The notes beneath the pieces were generated by a model. The model made no database searches and was not told where the DNA came from. It saw only the letters and a list, made by a program, of their open reading frames with translations. From Endozoicomonas sp965232255 (GTDB taxonomy: Bacteria; Pseudomonadota; Gammaproteobacteria; Pseudomonadales; Endozoicomonadaceae), in assembly GCA_965232255.1 (NCBI GenBank), contig OZ246962.1, positions 434,001-498,000 on the forward strand: a DNA stretch of 64,000 bases. The letters run 5' to 3'. Within the stretch, counting starts at the first letter, position 1, and every line of letters begins with the position of its first letter. The translations under genes and the position numbers were made by a program. Positions 61,737 through 64,000 of the stretch are shown piece after piece.

Positions 61737-61764
61737 GTTCATCCTGAGCGAAGTCGCAGGATGG
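61737..61764. repeat. REP-like hairpin repeat, copy 3
   Basis: CATCCTG pairs with CAGGATG around an 11-base loop (GAGCGAAGTCG region). It matches copy 1 closely and lies after wecB. Confidence 0.65.
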
Positions 61765-61860
61765 TTCCGCCACATCTTACTGAGCTGGCAAACGGTATGA
61801 GTATCATCAAATACAGTCTTCGTCACAGATGATCATCCGGAACTTCTCCCAGTGGTGTAG

Positions 61861-62196
61861 TTACTTTTTCAGGTGGTTCACAATAATGGCGAGTGTCTCT
61901 TCAATTTTGTCGAATCGCTGATCTTGCTGATCAAAACGCTCATCAATTTTATCAAAACGCTCACGGTTTTCTTGTTGATAGGCCTCAACTTTCATATCCA
62001 GCGTCTCAACCTTCTTATCCAGTGTCTGAACTTTGGTATCCAGCGCATCAACTTTCGCATCCAGTGTTTCGATGGCGATTTCCTGCCGTGTACTGTGCAG
62101 AAATAGCCTTTTAATATGATCCTGTGAGTTTTTAACACTGATTTCTATTCTGTTAATAGTACTCCAAGGCACATCATTACGGTCATCATGATTCAT
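61861..62196 (-). CDS. Heptad-repeat coiled-coil protein, paralog B
   Basis: A 111-residue paralog of the gene at 58214-58549, nearly identical over the first 40 residues (MNHDDRNDVPW, then ISVKNSQDHIKRLF) and at the C-terminus (IEETLAIIVNHL). Its coiled coil has about four 21-bp-encoded heptads (L-D-T-K-V-x-x) and then a different stretch, RFDKIDERFDQQDQRFDKIE, also with seven-residue spacing. Same length but a different heptad make-up shows independent repeat evolution. It sits between wecB and wecC on the opposite strand, interrupting the operon order, so it is likely a later insertion. Function unknown. Confidence 0.75.
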   Translation of the reverse strand: MNHDDRNDVPWSTINRIEISVKNSQDHIKRLFLHSTRQEIAIETLDAKVDALDTKVQTLDKKVETLDMKVEAYQQENRERFDKIDERFDQQDQRFDKIEETLAIIVNHLKK

Positions 62197-62312
62197 ACGG
62201 GCACTTTGTCATTATTTTTGATCCGCTGAGAATAGCAAAGGATCGAAGGTGGCACAGAGCCATCTGACGGCACATAAAAAAATTATCCAACCTCCTGATT
62301 ACCTAACCAACT

Positions 62313-63563
62313 ATGACAACATTCAATACCGTTTCTGTTATTGGCCTGGGTTACATTGGCCTGCCCACCGCTGCCATGTTTGCATCACGAAAAATCAACG
62401 TGATTGGCGTGGATATCAGTCAGCATGCTGTTGATACCATCAATGAGGGCAAAATCCACATTGTTGAGCCTGATCTGGATATGTTGGTCAGCGCCGCCGT
62501 GACCGCCGGTTTTTTAAAAGCCACCACCAGGGCAGAACCCGCCGATGCCTTCCTTATCGCCGTGCCGACCCCATTCAAAGAGCACCATGAACCCGACCTT
62601 AGCTACATAGAAGCAGCCTGTCACAACATTGCGCCGGTGCTCAAAAAGGGCGACTTGGTAGTTCTGGAATCCACCTCTCCGGTGGGCGCTACCGAGCAGA
62701 TGGCACAATGGCTTGCTGAGGCTCGTCCTGATTTAATGGTGCCGGTGAATGAAAAGCAGCAGGGCGATATTTACATTGCCCACTGCCCGGAACGGGTTCT
62801 GCCCGGACAAGTAGTGAGAGAGCTTGTGGATAACGACCGGGTGATCGGTGGCATTAACCAGGCCAGTTCTGAAAAAGCCATTGAACTCTACAAAACTTTT
62901 GTAATGGGCGAATGCATTGTCACTAACGCCCGCACTGCAGAAATGGCCAAGCTGACTGAAAATGCCAGCCGGGATGTGAGCATTGCCTTTGCCAATGAGC
63001 TGTCTGTTATCTGTGATGAGTTGGACATCAATGTATGGGAACTGATTGCGTTAGCTAACCGGCATCCAAGGGTGAACATCCTGCAACCTGGCCCGGGTGT
63101 TGGTGGGCACTGCATTGCTGTTGATCCCTGGTTTATCGTCAGCAAAACTCCGGAAAAGGCCAAACTGATTCGTCAGGCTCGGGAGATAAACGACGGTAAG
63201 CCTGCATGGGTGATGGATAAGGTTAACGAAAAGGTAGAGCAATTCCTGGCTGACAATCCCAATAAAAAACGGAACGAGGTGACCATTGCCTGTTTCGGCC
63301 TGGCCTTTAAGCCGGATATCGACGACTTGAGGGAAAGCCCGGCGCTGCATATTACCAGAACGCTGGTGAATACCTCCGGGTGTAAGGTCATTGCCGTTGA
63401 ACCCAATGTAAACAGTCTGAAAGAAGATTTTGAACTGGTGAATCTGGATACGGCTTTTACTAAAGCTGACGTTTATGTGTTGCTGGTTGATCACTACCAA
63501 TTTAAGCGGTTTAAGCCTTCTGTTAAGTATGTGGTTGATACCAAGGGTGTTTGGCATAGCTAA
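62313..63563 (+). CDS. wecC: UDP-N-acetyl-D-mannosamine dehydrogenase WecC
   Basis: WecC oxidises UDP-ManNAc twice to UDP-ManNAcA, a sugar of enterobacterial common antigen and capsules. The 416-residue protein (E. coli 420) has the NAD-binding IGLGYIGLPTAAMF, the catalytic Cys267 in GGHCIAVDPWFI and LKPDIDDLRESPAL-type C-terminal motifs. No clear ribosome binding site precedes ATG 62313. Its stop overlaps the next gene start (TAATG), so the acetyltransferase is coupled. Confidence 0.96.
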   Translation: MTTFNTVSVIGLGYIGLPTAAMFASRKINVIGVDISQHAVDTINEGKIHIVEPDLDMLVSAAVTAGFLKATTRAEPADAFLIAVPTPFKEHHEPDLSYIEAACHNIAPVLKKGDLVVLESTSPVGATEQMAQWLAEARPDLMVPVNEKQQGDIYIAHCPERVLPGQVVRELVDNDRVIGGINQASSEKAIELYKTFVMGECIVTNARTAEMAKLTENASRDVSIAFANELSVICDELDINVWELIALANRHPRVNILQPGPGVGGHCIAVDPWFIVSKTPEKAKLIRQAREINDGKPAWVMDKVNEKVEQFLADNPNKKRNEVTIACFGLAFKPDIDDLRESPALHITRTLVNTSGCKVIAVEPNVNSLKEDFELVNLDTAFTKADVYVLLVDHYQFKRFKPSVKYVVDTKGVWHS

Positions 63564-64000
63564 TGTCTGTCTATGAATTAATTAAGTCTGATTTATACCG
63601 GTGTTGCGGAAGTCACTCCCATATTTTATTGATTAAAAATTTACTTAATTCAAATAGGTCATTTAAATATACCTTTTGGCTGAGAATGTTGCATGCGAGG
63701 CCTATTCTGATTCGCTGGCTTGCAAAATATATGCATCGCCATTTATCAATAAAATATAATATCCAAATTCCGAAAGAGGTTGAGATTGGTCCAGGCCTCT
63801 ATTTGGGACATGGGACATCAATAATAGTAAATGCTACCGCTAAAATTGGGAAAAACTGCAACTTAAGTCAATTTGTGACGATTGGTTCAAACCATGGCAA
63901 AGCTGCCACGATTGGTGACAACTGCTATATCGGTCCAAGTGCATGCTTAGTAGAAGACATAAGTATTGGTGGGTTCTCAGTTATCGGTGCAGGCGCTGTT
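63563..64000 (+). CDS. Serine acetyltransferase-like hexapeptide-repeat transferase (partial)
   Basis: The 146 residues inside the window match the serine O-acetyltransferase/LbH family: an N-terminal helical part (MSVYELIKSDLYRC), then left-handed beta-helix repeats with the family sequence GPGLYLGHGTSIIVNATAKI and NLSQFVTIGSNHG. The reading frame is still open at the window end, so the C-terminus is missing. Members inside polysaccharide loci acetylate sugars rather than serine. ATG 63563 overlaps the wecC stop (TAATG). The base composition here is visibly more AT-rich than upstream, as in many horizontally exchanged polysaccharide loci. Confidence 0.85.
   Translation, partial: MSVYELIKSDLYRCCGSHSHILLIKNLLNSNRSFKYTFWLRMLHARPILIRWLAKYMHRHLSIKYNIQIPKEVEIGPGLYLGHGTSIIVNATAKIGKNCNLSQFVTIGSNHGKAATIGDNCYIGPSACLVEDISIGGFSVIGAGAV

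Overview
The window reads as one contiguous chromosomal segment of a gammaproteobacterium with moderate GC. No phage, insertion sequence, CRISPR array or rRNA is visible. Gene content (YccS, RimK, PrkA-YeaH-SpoVR, TyrS-M23-AnmK-ErpA, GlgCAB, PtsG/Crr, FbaA, AdhE) matches facultatively fermentative marine or host-associated gammaproteobacteria. Several lineage-restricted proteins have Ser/Thr/Asn/Pro-rich N-termini resembling secreted effectors. An Endozoicomonas-like organism would fit, but that assignment is an inference from gene content and not a measured phylogeny.

Layout. 0.5-8 kb: a YccS-type membrane protein, RimK with an aspartoacylase-like peptidase, then a leftward tauE-like/lgt/thyA run. 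8.4-13.3 kb: the prkA-yeaH-spoVR stress operon. 13.5-14.7 kb: a cold-shock-domain protein and a DUF2726/zinc-ribbon protein. 14.7-21.5 kb: glycogen synthesis and mobilisation (glgB, glgA, glgC, pgm). 21.9-26.8 kb: a maltose/maltodextrin uptake block (malF, malG, a DUF2244 protein, a LamB-type porin) without malE or malK. 26.8-29.5 kb: a complete AmmeMemoRadiSam set. 29.6-36.4 kb: tyrS, an orphan, an M23 endopeptidase, anmK, erpA, a bactofilin and a coiled-coil membrane protein. 36.7-42.7 kb: a CDP-alcohol phosphatidyltransferase, an orphan, queF, a two-gene ABC exporter and a YfcH-like epimerase. 43.2-58 kb: a sugar-uptake, glycolysis and fermentation block (ptsG, crr, pfkA, pyk, gap, fbaA, adhE) interrupted by an orphan, a DMT transporter, tRNA-His and a glycerophosphodiesterase. 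58-64 kb: accessory DNA holding two paralogous heptad-repeat proteins, decayed toxin-antitoxin genes, hairpin repeats, a JUMPstart/ops-like element and the start of a polysaccharide locus (wecB, wecC, an acetyltransferase cut by the window edge).

Functionally, much of the window is carbohydrate metabolism: glucose enters by PtsG/Crr, maltodextrins by LamB/MalFG, carbon is stored via Pgm/GlgC/GlgA/GlgB, and flux runs through PfkA, FbaA, Gap and Pyk to AdhE. The ptsG and adhE leaders share the same FNR/Anr-like 14-mer, TTGAT-N2AC-GTCAA, suggesting joint control by oxygen. The most unusual items are the ops-like element ahead of the wec genes, the coiled-coil paralogs with 21-bp DNA repeats, a PIN-type toxin gene stopped by a TAG codon next to an intact antitoxin, three effector-like orphans, and terminators with no gene in front of them that point to small RNAs.
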